A DNA stretch of 64,000 nt from Amycolatopsis sp. 2-15 (GTDB lineage: Bacteria > Actinomycetota > Actinomycetes > Mycobacteriales > Pseudonocardiaceae), in contig NZ_CP127294.1 in assembly GCF_030285625.1 (NCBI RefSeq), positions 5,984,001 through 6,048,000 on the forward strand, written 5' to 3'. The notes below the pieces were generated by a model, which was given only the letters and a program-made list of their open reading frames with translations, made no database searches and was not told where the DNA came from. Position numbers and translations under genes: made by a program. The stretch's first letter is position 1; each line of letters opens with the position of its first letter. Below, piece after piece: positions 8,030-16,597 of this stretch.

Positions 8030-9580
8030 TCAGCCGCTCAGCTGCTCCTTCATCGACCGCTTCGAAACTTTCCCCGTGGCGGTCAGGGGCAGCTGATCGG
8101 CTGTCGTCACCTTGATGGTGCTGGGGACCTTGTAGCCGGCGATGCGCGTGCGCAGCCAGGTCCGGACCCGATCGGCCAGATCGTCGTGTGCGGCGGTGCT
8201 GACGAGCACGCAGGCCACGGTCTCGTCGCCCTCCGGCGTGGGAAGACCGAAGACGAAAGCCTGATCGACGTCGTCGTGCTCCACGAGGACGCGTTCGATT
8301 TCCAGCGGCGAGACGTTGATGCCGTTGACCTTCATCAGCTCGTGGCTCCGGCCGAGGTAGGTGAGGCGGCCGTCGACGTCGAGCTTGCCGAGGTCGCCCG
8401 TGCGGAACCAGCCGTCTGCGGCGAAACCCTGCGCGGTGCGATCGCCGTCGTCCAGGTAGCCGGGCGAAATCAGGCCGCGGATCTGGATCTCGCCGGGTTC
8501 GCCCGGGCCCACGGGCGCTCCGTCGACGACGATGCGCAGTTCCTGCGTCGGCAGCGCGGTGCCCTGGCTGAGCATACGAAGCTGCGGCGGGTCCGTGTGG
8601 TGGGTGATCGTGGAGTGGCCGTGGCCTTCGGTGAGGCCGTAGGCATTGCACACCTCGCGGACGCCGAGCACCTCGATCGCCAGGCGGAGGTCTTCGGGGG
8701 TGGCGTTGGCGGTGCCGGTGCGCAGTCTGCTGATGTCGCGCGCGGCGAGATCGGGATGAGCGGCCAGCGACCGCGTGATCGGGCCGATTCCATAGTAGAC
8801 GGTGCACCGGTGGCGTTCGATGAAAGCCAGCGCGGCCGCCGCGTCGAACTTCTCCTGCACGCACAGGGTGGCGGCGTGGGTGAGTGCGTTCGGCAGGGCG
8901 TTGGAGCAGCCGTACACGAAGAAGAGCGGTGAGCCGAACCAGAGCCTGTCGGAGCCGGTGACGCCCTGCCGCTCGCCGATGGCGTGCGCGGTGCGGACCA
9001 CGCCGCCCTGGGTCAGGCGGACTGCCTTCGGCTCGGCCGTGCTACCACTGGTGAACAGGACAAGGGCGTCGGCGGCTTCGATGGTGGGTGCCGCCCGGAG
9101 CGCGGCGAGCGGGTCGGCGACGGTCACCTCGGGTATTCCGTCCGGAGTGGCGGTGCCGCGGTTCCAGGTCAGGATCGGCGTTCCAGCGGCCGCGACGCCC
9201 GACACGAGGTCGCGTCCGTTCCGGCCGAAGATCCGGTCCTGAGTGATGACCGCGCGCAGTTCTGCCCGCTCGGCCACGACTCTGAGCTCATCGGAGCGGT
9301 ACCACGTGTTGAGGGGCACGACGGTCAGCCCGGCGGCGTGCGCCGCGAGGTAGGAGGCACACCAGCGAATGCCGTTGGTCAGCAGGACGCCGACGCGTTC
9401 GCCCGGCGCCAGTCCCCGGGCGGCGAAGCCGACGGCGACGTTCGCGACCAGTTCGGCCATCTCGCCGTAGCGCAGTTCGCCGTCCTCGGCGATGACGAAA
9501 GTGCGATCGGGATGCGCGGCGGACACCTCGGCGAGGACCGCCGGTGTGGTCCAGGAGGGGACTTCCTCGAACCGGAACAT
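8030..9580 (-). CDS. Acyl-CoA synthetase (AMP-dependent, benzoate-CoA-ligase-like)
   Basis: Second acid:CoA ligase, 516 aa, from the ATG at 9580 (MFRFEEVPSWTTPAVLAEV). P-loop LFTSGSTAEPKAVRLTQGG, then CNAYGLTEGHGHST, GWFRTGDLGKLDVDGRLTYLGR and the C-terminal LTATGKVSKRSMKEQL with its lysine. Overall it resembles small-aromatic-acid ligases more than fatty-acid ligases, but specificity cannot be read from sequence. The gene is convergent with the first ligase and divergent from the CoA-transferase; operator site 3 lies between the two starts. The -10 box TACGCT (9592-9587) is only six bases from the ATG, so the mRNA is probably leaderless. Confidence 0.92.
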   Translation of the reverse strand: MFRFEEVPSWTTPAVLAEVSAAHPDRTFVIAEDGELRYGEMAELVANVAVGFAARGLAPGERVGVLLTNGIRWCASYLAAHAAGLTVVPLNTWYRSDELRVVAERAELRAVITQDRIFGRNGRDLVSGVAAAGTPILTWNRGTATPDGIPEVTVADPLAALRAAPTIEAADALVLFTSGSTAEPKAVRLTQGGVVRTAHAIGERQGVTGSDRLWFGSPLFFVYGCSNALPNALTHAATLCVQEKFDAAAALAFIERHRCTVYYGIGPITRSLAAHPDLAARDISRLRTGTANATPEDLRLAIEVLGVREVCNAYGLTEGHGHSTITHHTDPPQLRMLSQGTALPTQELRIVVDGAPVGPGEPGEIQIRGLISPGYLDDGDRTAQGFAADGWFRTGDLGKLDVDGRLTYLGRSHELMKVNGINVSPLEIERVLVEHDDVDQAFVFGLPTPEGDETVACVLVSTAAHDDLADRVRTWLRTRIAGYKVPSTIKVTTADQLPLTATGKVSKRSMKEQLSG

Positions 9581-9586
9581 CGGTCG

Positions 9587-9621
9587 AGCGTAAGTGTCCA
9601 ACACGTGTGTTGACAACCTTC
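9587..9621 (-). promoter_or_regulatory. Promoter of the second acyl-CoA ligase
   Basis: Minus-strand TTGTCA is separated by 18 bases from TACGCT, and TACGCT lies six bases before the ATG at 9580. Operator site 3 falls between the two hexamers, an effective position for repression. The geometry predicts a leaderless or near-leaderless transcript. Confidence 0.45.
9596..9615. promoter_or_regulatory. Regulon operator site 3
   Basis: GTCCAAC ACGTGT GTTGACA between the divergent acyl-CoA ligase (9580) and CoA-transferase (9647) genes. The right arm is perfect and the left arm keeps CAAC. In the plus direction TTGACA (9610-9615) is followed after 17 bases by GAGACT. Confidence 0.65.
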
Positions 9622-9646
9622 GGAGCCGTTGCGAGACTCGAAACCG

Positions 9647-10885
9647 ATGAGCGTGCCTGAGATCCTGACGTACCTCTGTCCCGGTGACACGATCGCCGTC
9701 GAGCAAGTGCTGGGTGAGCCCACGGTGCTGGTGGACGAGTTGTTGCACCACGCCGATGCGCTGCCCGGAGTGCGGTTGTTCGTGGGAATGAGCGTCACCG
9801 GTGTGCTGACCCGCGTTCCGGCCCGGATCGGCATGGTGTCGACGGTCGGGATGGCGGCGAACACGCAGCTGATCGGCGAGGGGCGCATGCAGATCGTCCC
9901 GGCGCACATGTCCCAGTTGCCGTGGCTCCTGTCCGAAGGGCCGTTGAAGGTCGACGTCGCGCTCGTCCTGCTCAGTCCGCCCGATGCCGACGGGTGGTGC
10001 AGCCTCGGAGTCACTTCCGACTACGCGTGGCACGCCATTTCTTCGGCGCGGGTCGTTCTCGCCGAGATCAACGACAATGTGCCGGTGGTGCCGGGCGACA
10101 CCCGGGTGCACCTTGACCAGGTGGCGTATTCGATCCGCACGCACCGGGCGCTGCCCGAGTACCCCCGCGCCGACCCGTCCAGCCTGGAACGGGTGATCGC
10201 GGCGAATGTCGCGCGGTACGTGCGCGACGGGAGCTGCCTCCAGGTCGGTATCGGCAAGTTGAGCGAGGCTGTCCTGCAAGCCGTAGCCGACCGTCGTGAC
10301 CTCGGCATCCACTCGGGCATGGTCGGCGACACCATGCTCGAGATGATGCGCGACGGCATCATCACCGGGCGGGCCAAGGACGTGGACAACGGGTTGGCGG
10401 TGGCCGGGTCGATTCTCGGTTCGCACCAAGCGCTGGCGCTGGCGGCCGAGGAGAAGAACCTGCGGATCGTCTCGATCGGTCAGACTCACGATCCGGCCCG
10501 GATCCAGGAGCTGTCGAACTTCGTGTGCGTGAACGCCGCGCTCGAAGTGGACTTGTTCGGGCAGATCAACAGCGAGACGGCCGGCGGGCGGTACGTCGGC
10601 GCGACCGGCGGCGGCGTCGATTTCCTGCGCTCGTCTGTGCGCGCACCCGGCGGCCGCTCGATCGTGGCGCTGCCTTCCTCGACGCGTAAAGGGCGCAGCC
10701 GGATCGTTCCCCGCGTCGAGACCGTCACCGCGCTCGCAACCGACGTCGACGTGATCACCACCGAGCACGGCGTTGCCGAACTGCGCGGCGCATCCGCGGG
10801 GGAGCGGGTCGAGCGCGTGATCGCGATCGCCGCACCCGAACACCGCGAGCAGCTGCGCGATTCCGCAGCGGAAATGGGGCTGTAG
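9647..10885 (+). CDS. CoA-transferase / acetyl-CoA hydrolase family
   Basis: Family I-type CoA-transferase resembling acetyl-CoA hydrolase/4-hydroxybutyrate CoA-transferase; it moves CoA between carboxylic acids. 412 aa from the ATG at 9647; an ATG at 9629 is possible but has no better ribosome site. The C-terminal half carries the conserved VDLFGQINSETAGG, where the family's catalytic glutamate sits, followed by GATGGGVDFLRS and ITTEHGVAELRG. It overlaps the next gene by one base (TAGTG), so they are translationally coupled. It offers an ATP-free route for loading or unloading CoA in the pathway. Confidence 0.88.
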   Translation: MSVPEILTYLCPGDTIAVEQVLGEPTVLVDELLHHADALPGVRLFVGMSVTGVLTRVPARIGMVSTVGMAANTQLIGEGRMQIVPAHMSQLPWLLSEGPLKVDVALVLLSPPDADGWCSLGVTSDYAWHAISSARVVLAEINDNVPVVPGDTRVHLDQVAYSIRTHRALPEYPRADPSSLERVIAANVARYVRDGSCLQVGIGKLSEAVLQAVADRRDLGIHSGMVGDTMLEMMRDGIITGRAKDVDNGLAVAGSILGSHQALALAAEEKNLRIVSIGQTHDPARIQELSNFVCVNAALEVDLFGQINSETAGGRYVGATGGGVDFLRSSVRAPGGRSIVALPSSTRKGRSRIVPRVETVTALATDVDVITTEHGVAELRGASAGERVERVIAIAAPEHREQLRDSAAEMGL

Positions 10886-11745
10886 TGACCGGCTTGAACC
10901 ACTTCGTCGCGCTGCGCGGCGGGTACGGGCTCACGGAGGCGGCCCGCTGGTATCCCGAACACGGACTGGTCTTCTCGGACATGACGCGAGGAGGCGTCTA
11001 CCGGTTCGCGCCGGGGAGCTCCGAGCCCGAGACGGTGATCCCGCACCGCAAGGCGATCGGCGGGCTGGTCGCGCACGCCGACGGTGGCTTCGTGATCAGC
11101 GGCCGCAACATCTCGCACAAGTCGGGTGATTCGACGGTCGTGCTGCTGGAGCCGCGCGAGGACGAGTTCTTCTTCAACGACCTCGGAGCCGATGGGCGCG
11201 GCCGGATCTTCTGCGGATCGATGCCGAGGACCGACGTCCGGGACGCCGGCCGGTTCTACCTGATCGATCTCGACGGCACCGTCTCAGTGCTCACTGAGGA
11301 TTTGCGAATCGCCAACGGCGTCCACGCCGACCCGTCCGACACCGCGTTGTACTCGGTGGACTCGGGCCGGTGCCTGGTGTGGAAGTTCGCGCTCGCCGAC
11401 GCCGCGGCGGGCATCGCCGCCTCGCGGGAGCTGTTCGTCGACACTTCCGAATACGACGCGGTCCCCGACGGGCTCGCGGTCGCCGCTGACGGGTCGGTGT
11501 GGGTTGCGATGGCCGGCGCCGGCTGTGTCGTCGGGTGGTCGGCGGCGGGTGTGAAGATCGCCGAGATCGCGTCGCCGCACGCCCTCACCACCACGCTGGC
11601 GTTCGGCGGTGCCGGTCTGGCCGAGTTGTACATCCTCACCGGGGACAACGAGGACTACCCGAATCCGGCCGGCGGCACGGTCTTCCGCACCACCGCACCC
11701 ACTGTCGGCACACCCGCTCCCTACGCCGAAGTTCGGCCCCGCTGA
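10885..11745 (+). CDS. SMP-30/gluconolactonase-like beta-propeller protein
   Basis: Six-bladed beta-propeller of the SMP-30/gluconolactonase/LRE family, 286 aa, no signal peptide. Family features are LTEAARWYPEHGLVFSDM at the start (metal-binding glutamate), IANGVHADPSDTALYSVDS in the middle and VPDGLAVAADGSVWVAMAG towards the end. The GTG start overlaps the stop codon of the CoA-transferase. Members hydrolyse lactones; behind luciferase-type monooxygenases a lactone from a Baeyer-Villiger step would be a logical substrate, but that is inference. Confidence 0.85.
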   Translation: MTGLNHFVALRGGYGLTEAARWYPEHGLVFSDMTRGGVYRFAPGSSEPETVIPHRKAIGGLVAHADGGFVISGRNISHKSGDSTVVLLEPREDEFFFNDLGADGRGRIFCGSMPRTDVRDAGRFYLIDLDGTVSVLTEDLRIANGVHADPSDTALYSVDSGRCLVWKFALADAAAGIAASRELFVDTSEYDAVPDGLAVAADGSVWVAMAGAGCVVGWSAAGVKIAEIASPHALTTTLAFGGAGLAELYILTGDNEDYPNPAGGTVFRTTAPTVGTPAPYAEVRPR

Positions 11746-11774
11746 GTCCGGTTGCGCCGGCCTGATCTCCGTGG

Positions 11775-12791
11775 TCAGACGACGTGGAGCGCGGCGTCGG
11801 CGAGGAGGCGCGGTACGTCCTCGCCGAGGGATTCGGCCCACGGATCGTCGGCCAAGCCGTTGACGAAGCGGGCATACGCGCCTTCCACGATGGCGGCCAG
11901 CTTGAACAGCGCCAGCACCATGTACCAACGCAACGCGGTTGTCGGGCGGCCCGTCAACGTCGCGTACCGGCCGGCCAGCTCCCCGCGGGACGGAGCGCCC
12001 GGAACTCGGGTCAGTGCCTGCACCTTTGGCATCGCGATGGGGGTAGCCCGCTCGGGCCCCCACAGGGCCAGCAAGAGGCCGAGGTCTACGAGCGGGTCGC
12101 CGATCGTGGCCAGCTCCCAGTCGATGATCGCGGACACCCGTACGGGCGGTCCTGGTTCGATGAGGCAGTTGTCCAGATGGAAGTCGCCGTGCACGATCGC
12201 CGGAGCAGTCTCCTCGGGCCGGTTCGCCTCCAGCCACCGGCCGAGGAAGCCGAACTGAGGCAGGTCGCGCACCCTGTTCCGCTCGTACTGCCCGCGCCAT
12301 CGGCGGACCTGCCGCTCGAGGTAGTTCACCGGGCGGCCGAAGTTCGCCAGGCCGACAGCGTCCACATCCACGCGATGCAACGCGGCGAGCGCGTCGACGG
12401 TAACGAAGCCGACGTCCCGGATTCCCGCTGAAGACGGCCAGCCGGCGGGCCAGGAGTCCGTCAGCGGGCTTCCGGACACCGCCGACATCACGAGCACCGA
12501 GCGTCCGTCCACCTCCTCCGCATCGGCGAATGCGAGCGCTTGCGGTACCGGTACGTCCGCACCTGCCAGCGCGGACAAGACGCGATACTCGCGGCCGAGG
12601 TTGTTCGCCGTCGCCGAGATCGCCGTCACCGGCGGGCGGCGGAGGATCCACTGCCCGTCCGGAGAACTGAGCAGTGCGGTCACGTTGGAGTGGCCACCGC
12701 TGATCGGCGTCACTTCGAAGGGGCCTGAAGTCCCCAAGCGTGCGCTCAGCCAGTCTCGAAGTTCAGGCGTCACCGGCATCACCGCTCCCAT
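11775..12791 (-). CDS. Phosphotransferase family protein (APH/ACAD10-like kinase fold)
   Basis: Aminoglycoside-phosphotransferase/choline-kinase fold, 338 aa from the ATG at 12791 (or 334 from 12779). Catalytic loop IVHGDFHLDNCL and metal-binding IIDWELATIGDPLVDLG are intact, and the glycine-rich strand is GGHSNVTALL near residue 33. Proteins of this group often accompany acyl-CoA dehydrogenases and, in ACAD10/11, form their N-terminal kinase domain acting on hydroxyacyl-CoA; here it may phosphorylate a hydroxylated intermediate. It is divergent from the crotonase at 12875, with operator site 4 between them. Confidence 0.85.
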   Translation of the reverse strand: MGAVMPVTPELRDWLSARLGTSGPFEVTPISGGHSNVTALLSSPDGQWILRRPPVTAISATANNLGREYRVLSALAGADVPVPQALAFADAEEVDGRSVLVMSAVSGSPLTDSWPAGWPSSAGIRDVGFVTVDALAALHRVDVDAVGLANFGRPVNYLERQVRRWRGQYERNRVRDLPQFGFLGRWLEANRPEETAPAIVHGDFHLDNCLIEPGPPVRVSAIIDWELATIGDPLVDLGLLLALWGPERATPIAMPKVQALTRVPGAPSRGELAGRYATLTGRPTTALRWYMVLALFKLAAIVEGAYARFVNGLADDPWAESLGEDVPRLLADAALHVV

Positions 12792-12832
12792 GGTGCCTCG
12801 AGGGTTCTTGTGGCAGACTGCTGACCCGGGCC

Positions 12833-12852
12833 AATCAACACCAACGTTAACA
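12833..12852. promoter_or_regulatory. Regulon operator site 4
   Basis: AATCAAC ACCAAC GTTAACA between the divergent phosphotransferase (12791) and crotonase (12875) genes. Five of seven positions match in the left arm and six of seven in the right. It ends 22 bp before the crotonase ATG. Confidence 0.6.
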
Positions 12853-12874
12853 GTACTGCCTGAGGAGTGCGTAC

Positions 12875-13678
12875 ATGGGCACGGTCGAGTTGACGACGAT
12901 TGACGAAGGCGTCCTGCAGATCACTTTCAACCGGCCGGCTGCGCTGAATGCGCTGACCTGGGAGCTGGCGAAGGACTTCCTGGACGTCATGGACCGGGTC
13001 GACCAGGACGCCGAGGCTCGGGTCGTCGTCCTGACCGGGGCCGGCCGTGCCTTCTGCGCCGGCTTCGACCTCAACGGCTACGGCGACGACACCCGGTTGG
13101 AGAAGCTGGGCGCGCCTCGCGGTCTGCTCGTGCGCCAGGCTGAGGTCGCCACCATGGTGACCCGGCTGCGCGAAGTGAAGATCCCGATCATCGCGGCGAT
13201 CAATGGCCCGTGCGCCGGTGCGGGTATTTCCTACGCGGCGGCGTGCGACATCCGCATCGCGGCCGAGGGGGCGGTGTTCTCCGCGGCCTTCCTGCGTGCC
13301 GGGGTGAGCGCGTGTGACCTCGGCGTCTCGTGGCTGCTGCCGCGCATCGTGGGTTTCGGCCGTGCCCAGGAGCTGATGTACACCGCCCGCCGATTCGACG
13401 CGAACGAGGCATTGTCGATGGGCTTGGTCACCGACGTCGTCCCGGGAGACCAGCTGACCGCCAAGGCCCTGGCCATCGCCGAGAAGATCAAGCAGAATCC
13501 GCCGCTGCAGACCGAGCTGACCAAGGTGGGGCTCTCGGTGGCTCTGCAGTCGGCCTCGCTGCAGGACGTGATCCAGTTCGAGAACCGGCAGCAGGTGCTC
13601 ACCGCGATGACGGAAGATTACCGCGAGGCCATCGATTCCTACCTGGGTAAGCGGCCGCCGCGGTACTCCGGCCGCTGA
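12875..13678 (+). CDS. Crotonase-family protein (enoyl-CoA hydratase/isomerase)
   Basis: 267-aa crotonase-fold protein with a GAGGAG site before the ATG. The CoA-binding/oxyanion segments are GAGRAFCAGFDLNGYGDD and INGPCAGAGISYAAACD. Both positions that hold catalytic glutamates in true hydratases are changed: the first is serine (GAGISYAA) and the second region reads FLRAGVSACDLGVSWLLPR with an aspartate. Isomerases and dienoyl-CoA enzymes of the superfamily show such changes, so simple hydratase activity is doubtful. It converges on the SDR at 13681 with a 2-bp gap. Confidence 0.9.
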   Translation: MGTVELTTIDEGVLQITFNRPAALNALTWELAKDFLDVMDRVDQDAEARVVVLTGAGRAFCAGFDLNGYGDDTRLEKLGAPRGLLVRQAEVATMVTRLREVKIPIIAAINGPCAGAGISYAAACDIRIAAEGAVFSAAFLRAGVSACDLGVSWLLPRIVGFGRAQELMYTARRFDANEALSMGLVTDVVPGDQLTAKALAIAEKIKQNPPLQTELTKVGLSVALQSASLQDVIQFENRQQVLTAMTEDYREAIDSYLGKRPPRYSGR

Positions 13679-13680
13679 GA

Positions 13681-14442
13681 TCACAGTGCGGCCATGCCAC
13701 CGTCGACGACCAGCGTGGTGCCGGTGGTGTAGGACGACGCAGGGCTGAGCAGGTAGATGACAGCCGGGTCGAGTTCGTCTTGATCGCCGAAGCGGGCCAG
13801 CATGCTGTTGGCGACGACGTTTGTCTCCAGCTGGTCCGCGCCGGTCTCGGTCATCTCGGTGAGGAAGTAGCCCGGGCACAACGCGTTGACCCGAATTCCC
13901 TTGCGGGCGGACCATTGCGAGGCCAGGTCACGGGTCATCCCGATGACCCCGGCTTTGCTCGCGGCGTAGGCAGCCTGCGGGAAGCGCGGCGCGATGAGGC
14001 CGAGCACGCTCGACACGTTCACTATGGACGAGCCCGGGCGCATGACCTTGGCGCAGGCTTGGGCCATCCAGAACACGCCGTTCAGGTTGATGTCGATGAC
14101 GCTGCGGAAATGTTCAGGCGTCGTCTTGCTGGCCGGGACGGCCTCGCCGACGCCGGCATTGTTGACGAGTCCGTCGACTCGCCCGAACTGCTCCATCGCA
14201 AACGTGACGAGGTCGGCGCACTGCCACTCGTTGGCGACGTCGGTGGGTTTCGCGGTTACCAGGGCGCCCTGTTCCGCCAGTTCGGTCGCGACCTTGTCGA
14301 GGCGGTCGGCACGGCGCCCCGCCAGCACGACCGCCCCGCCGGCTTCGGCGATAGCCCGTGCGAAACCGACCCCGAGGCCCGACGTTGCGCCCGTGACGAC
14401 GACGACGCGCCCGTCCAGCCGGAACGAATCCAAAACGTGCAC
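13681..14442 (-). CDS. Short-chain dehydrogenase/reductase
   Basis: Classical NAD(P)-dependent SDR, 253 aa. Cofactor motif TGATSGLGVG, then NNAGVG, serine in NVSSVLG, and YAASK (catalytic tyrosine and lysine), ending in the usual TGTTLVVDGGMA. The arginine-containing GRRADR after the second strand suggests NADP(H). It would oxidise a hydroxyacyl-CoA or alcohol, or reduce a ketone. The gene is divergent from the F420-type LLM gene at 14571; no clear copy of the regulon operator lies between them. Confidence 0.92.
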   Translation of the reverse strand: MHVLDSFRLDGRVVVVTGATSGLGVGFARAIAEAGGAVVLAGRRADRLDKVATELAEQGALVTAKPTDVANEWQCADLVTFAMEQFGRVDGLVNNAGVGEAVPASKTTPEHFRSVIDINLNGVFWMAQACAKVMRPGSSIVNVSSVLGLIAPRFPQAAYAASKAGVIGMTRDLASQWSARKGIRVNALCPGYFLTEMTETGADQLETNVVANSMLARFGDQDELDPAVIYLLSPASSYTTGTTLVVDGGMAAL

Positions 14443-14570
14443 GTGCGTGACCTCGCTGTCGTCGGGTTGAATTGCGGCGATTGCCCACTATTTTACCTGT
14501 CAATCGTGAAGTCAATACCCTTGGTCGGCGTGAAGGTCGTCGAAAAGTACCGGTGAAGGAGCGGAAACGC

Positions 14571-15560
14571 GTGAGTGACGTGCAGATCGGTCTTGCGGCT
14601 GCGTTGGAGCAGTTTTCGCCGCGGGAGTCGATTCGGTTGGCGAAGGCGGGCGAGGAGCGGGGCTTCTCGGGGCAGATGGCGGCGGACCACTTCCAGCCGT
14701 GGGTTCCGCAGCAGGGTGAGTCGTCGTTCGTGTGGAGCATGCTGGCGTCGCTGGCGGAGAACACCACCGGTGACCTGGGTCCCGGGGTGACGTGCCCGTC
14801 GTTCCGGTTGCACCCGGCGATGGTGGCGCAGGCCGCGGCGACGCTGGAGGCGACCTATCCGGGCCGCACGTGGCTGGGGATCGGGTCGGGTGAGGCGCTC
14901 AACGAGCACATCATCGGCGGTTACTGGCCCGAGGCGCCCGAACGCGTGCGGCGGATGTTCGAGGCGCTGGAAGTGATCCGGAAGCTGTTCACCGGCAAGG
15001 ACGTCAAGCACAACGGCGAGTTCTTCAAGCTGCACACCACGCGCCTGTGGACCCTGCCCGAGACGCCGCCGCCGGTCTACATCGCGTCGGCCGGGCCGTA
15101 CACCTCGCGCAAGACCGGGGAGCTGGCCGACGGGCTGATCACGCCGGGCGCCTCGATCGAGAAGCTGGGCGGGATCCTGGACAACTTCAACGCCGGAGCG
15201 AAGAAGGCCGGGAAGAACGGCGACGAGATGCCGAAGCTGCTGCAGGTGCACCTGTCCTGGGCCGAGGACGACGAGACCGCGTGGGCCAACGCGATGGACC
15301 AGTGGCCCAACGGCGGCATGAAGTTCCCGAAGGCCGACGTGCGTTCACCGTTCGACTTCGCGCAGATGGCCAAGCTCGTGCGCCGGGAGGACTTCGAGGG
15401 CCGCATGGTCGTCTCGTCGGACCCGGACGAGCACCGGGCGGCGCTGCAGAAGTACATCGACGCCGGGTTCAACCGCATCTACATCCACAACGTGGGCCGC
15501 AACCAGGACCAGTTCCTGGACGTGTTCGGCAAGGAAGTCCTGCCGAAACTCACCGCCTGA
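14571..15560 (+). CDS. F420-dependent LLM-class oxidoreductase (FGD-like)
   Basis: Luciferase-superfamily enzyme of the F420-using branch related to F420-dependent glucose-6-phosphate dehydrogenase. 329 aa from a GTG at 14571, with AAGGAG nine bases before it; longer frames start in non-coding sequence. Typical segments are MAADHFQPWVPQQGESSFVW, GPGVTCPSFRLHPAMVAQAA and LGIGSGEALNEHIIGG. It probably performs a hydride transfer rather than oxygenation. It stands alone between the SDR and the convergent TetR gene. Confidence 0.9.
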   Translation: MSDVQIGLAAALEQFSPRESIRLAKAGEERGFSGQMAADHFQPWVPQQGESSFVWSMLASLAENTTGDLGPGVTCPSFRLHPAMVAQAAATLEATYPGRTWLGIGSGEALNEHIIGGYWPEAPERVRRMFEALEVIRKLFTGKDVKHNGEFFKLHTTRLWTLPETPPPVYIASAGPYTSRKTGELADGLITPGASIEKLGGILDNFNAGAKKAGKNGDEMPKLLQVHLSWAEDDETAWANAMDQWPNGGMKFPKADVRSPFDFAQMAKLVRREDFEGRMVVSSDPDEHRAALQKYIDAGFNRIYIHNVGRNQDQFLDVFGKEVLPKLTA

Positions 15561-15762
15561 GGAATCGTGATGGCGAAACCGGCGAGAACCGCTTTCGCCA
15601 CTCACGAGCTCACTTGTCCAGCAGTAGGTGGCCCGACAGCTCCAACCGGTGTGCGACGTGGAGGTGACCTGCGCACGCGATCTGTGGCGACCCGACGGGA
15701 ATGCGGCGATGGCTCCGCGGTGTCTCGGTCTCCGAGCGCTAGGTTCAGCCGGCCCGGCCACC

Positions 15763-16407
15763 CTAAGGGCGCACGCAGTACCCACCCAGGTACATCTCGG
15801 TGAAGGTCTCGGCGATCTTCTCCGTGCTCCACTTGAGCGTGGGGCGGTACCAGCGGTGCATCCAGTTGACCATGCCGAACAGGGCTAGTGCGCAGAGTTC
15901 GATGGGCAGGTCGTCGCGCAGAGTACCGTCGCTGTGGCCTCGAGCGAGGATCGTGTGCACCAGCGATTCGTACGTGCGGAGGTGTTCGATGATCCCGACC
16001 GACCATTCGCTGTCCTGACGCGCGATGCGGCCCAGGTCCTCCATGTACACGTTCATGTGGGGGTAGTTGTCGGCGTAGGAGGTCACCATTGCCCTGATCA
16101 GGGCGCGGATCTTCTCGGGAGTCCCGACCTCGCTGCGCAGGACTGCCTCGGCGGCCTCGATGTCTCGGCCGATGGCGGCGCGGACGATCTCCTGCAGCAG
16201 TTCTTCCTTGCTGCCGACGTAGTAGTACAGCGAAGCGCGGTCAGTGTCGAGGACGGTGGCGACATCTCGAAGAGTGGCCGATTCGTAGCCACGCTCACGG
16301 AACACGTGCGCGGCGGTGCGGATGATCTCGTCGCGCCGGGCGACGTAACTCGCGTTGCGCTCCTCGAACGCCGCCTTCCGCCGTGCGTCGATGCCGCTCT
16401 TGGCCAT
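15763..16407 (-). CDS. TetR-family transcriptional regulator 1
   Basis: 214 aa. The N-terminal helix-turn-helix spans about residues 23-70: RRDEIIRTAAHVFRERGYES, then ATLRDVATVLDTDRASLYYY and VGSKEELLQEIV. The C-terminal ligand-binding half ends in MVNWMHRWYRP and EKIAETFTEMYLGG, like the KstR2 group of TetR regulators that sense acyl-CoA esters. A paralogue at 22553 shares the unusual N-terminal extension KSGIDARR and most of the HTH. A degenerate operator (16419-16438) lies 12 bp upstream of the start, suggesting self-regulation. Best candidate, with its paralogue, for the regulon repressor; that link is inference. Confidence 0.92.
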   Translation of the reverse strand: MAKSGIDARRKAAFEERNASYVARRDEIIRTAAHVFRERGYESATLRDVATVLDTDRASLYYYVGSKEELLQEIVRAAIGRDIEAAEAVLRSEVGTPEKIRALIRAMVTSYADNYPHMNVYMEDLGRIARQDSEWSVGIIEHLRTYESLVHTILARGHSDGTLRDDLPIELCALALFGMVNWMHRWYRPTLKWSTEKIAETFTEMYLGGYCVRP

Positions 16408-16418
16408 TTTCCTACCCC

Positions 16419-16438
16419 TTTAAACACGTGAGTTGACC
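16419..16438. promoter_or_regulatory. Regulon operator site 5 (degenerate)
   Basis: TTTAAAC ACGTGA GTTGACC, the weakest copy, placed 12 bp upstream of the TetR start at 16407. The arms keep AAC/GTTGAC. It would give autoregulation of the regulator. Confidence 0.45.
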
Positions 16439-16597
16439 GGTGTGAGCCTATCATCGGGCACTGTGACGTGTTCCAACCGAATCCCGTCCGACCGCGCAGC
16501 TGGTTCAGCGTGATGTGCGACCAGTCGATTCACCGGTAGTGGCCTCGAAACGACGCTCGAGCGTTACCTGCATGACGTCACCAGGATTGCGTGGGAG

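Noticed and set aside
8030..10843. 937-codon reading of the minus-strand ligase
   Set aside because: The extra 421 codons are antisense to the CoA-transferase; the promoter and operator at 9587-9621 and ligase homology place the start at 9580.
14496..14515. TGTCAAT...GTCAAT upstream of the SDR at 13681 as another regulon operator
   Set aside because: The second half is in direct rather than inverted orientation, so it does not fit the 7-6-7 palindrome; at best a half-site.
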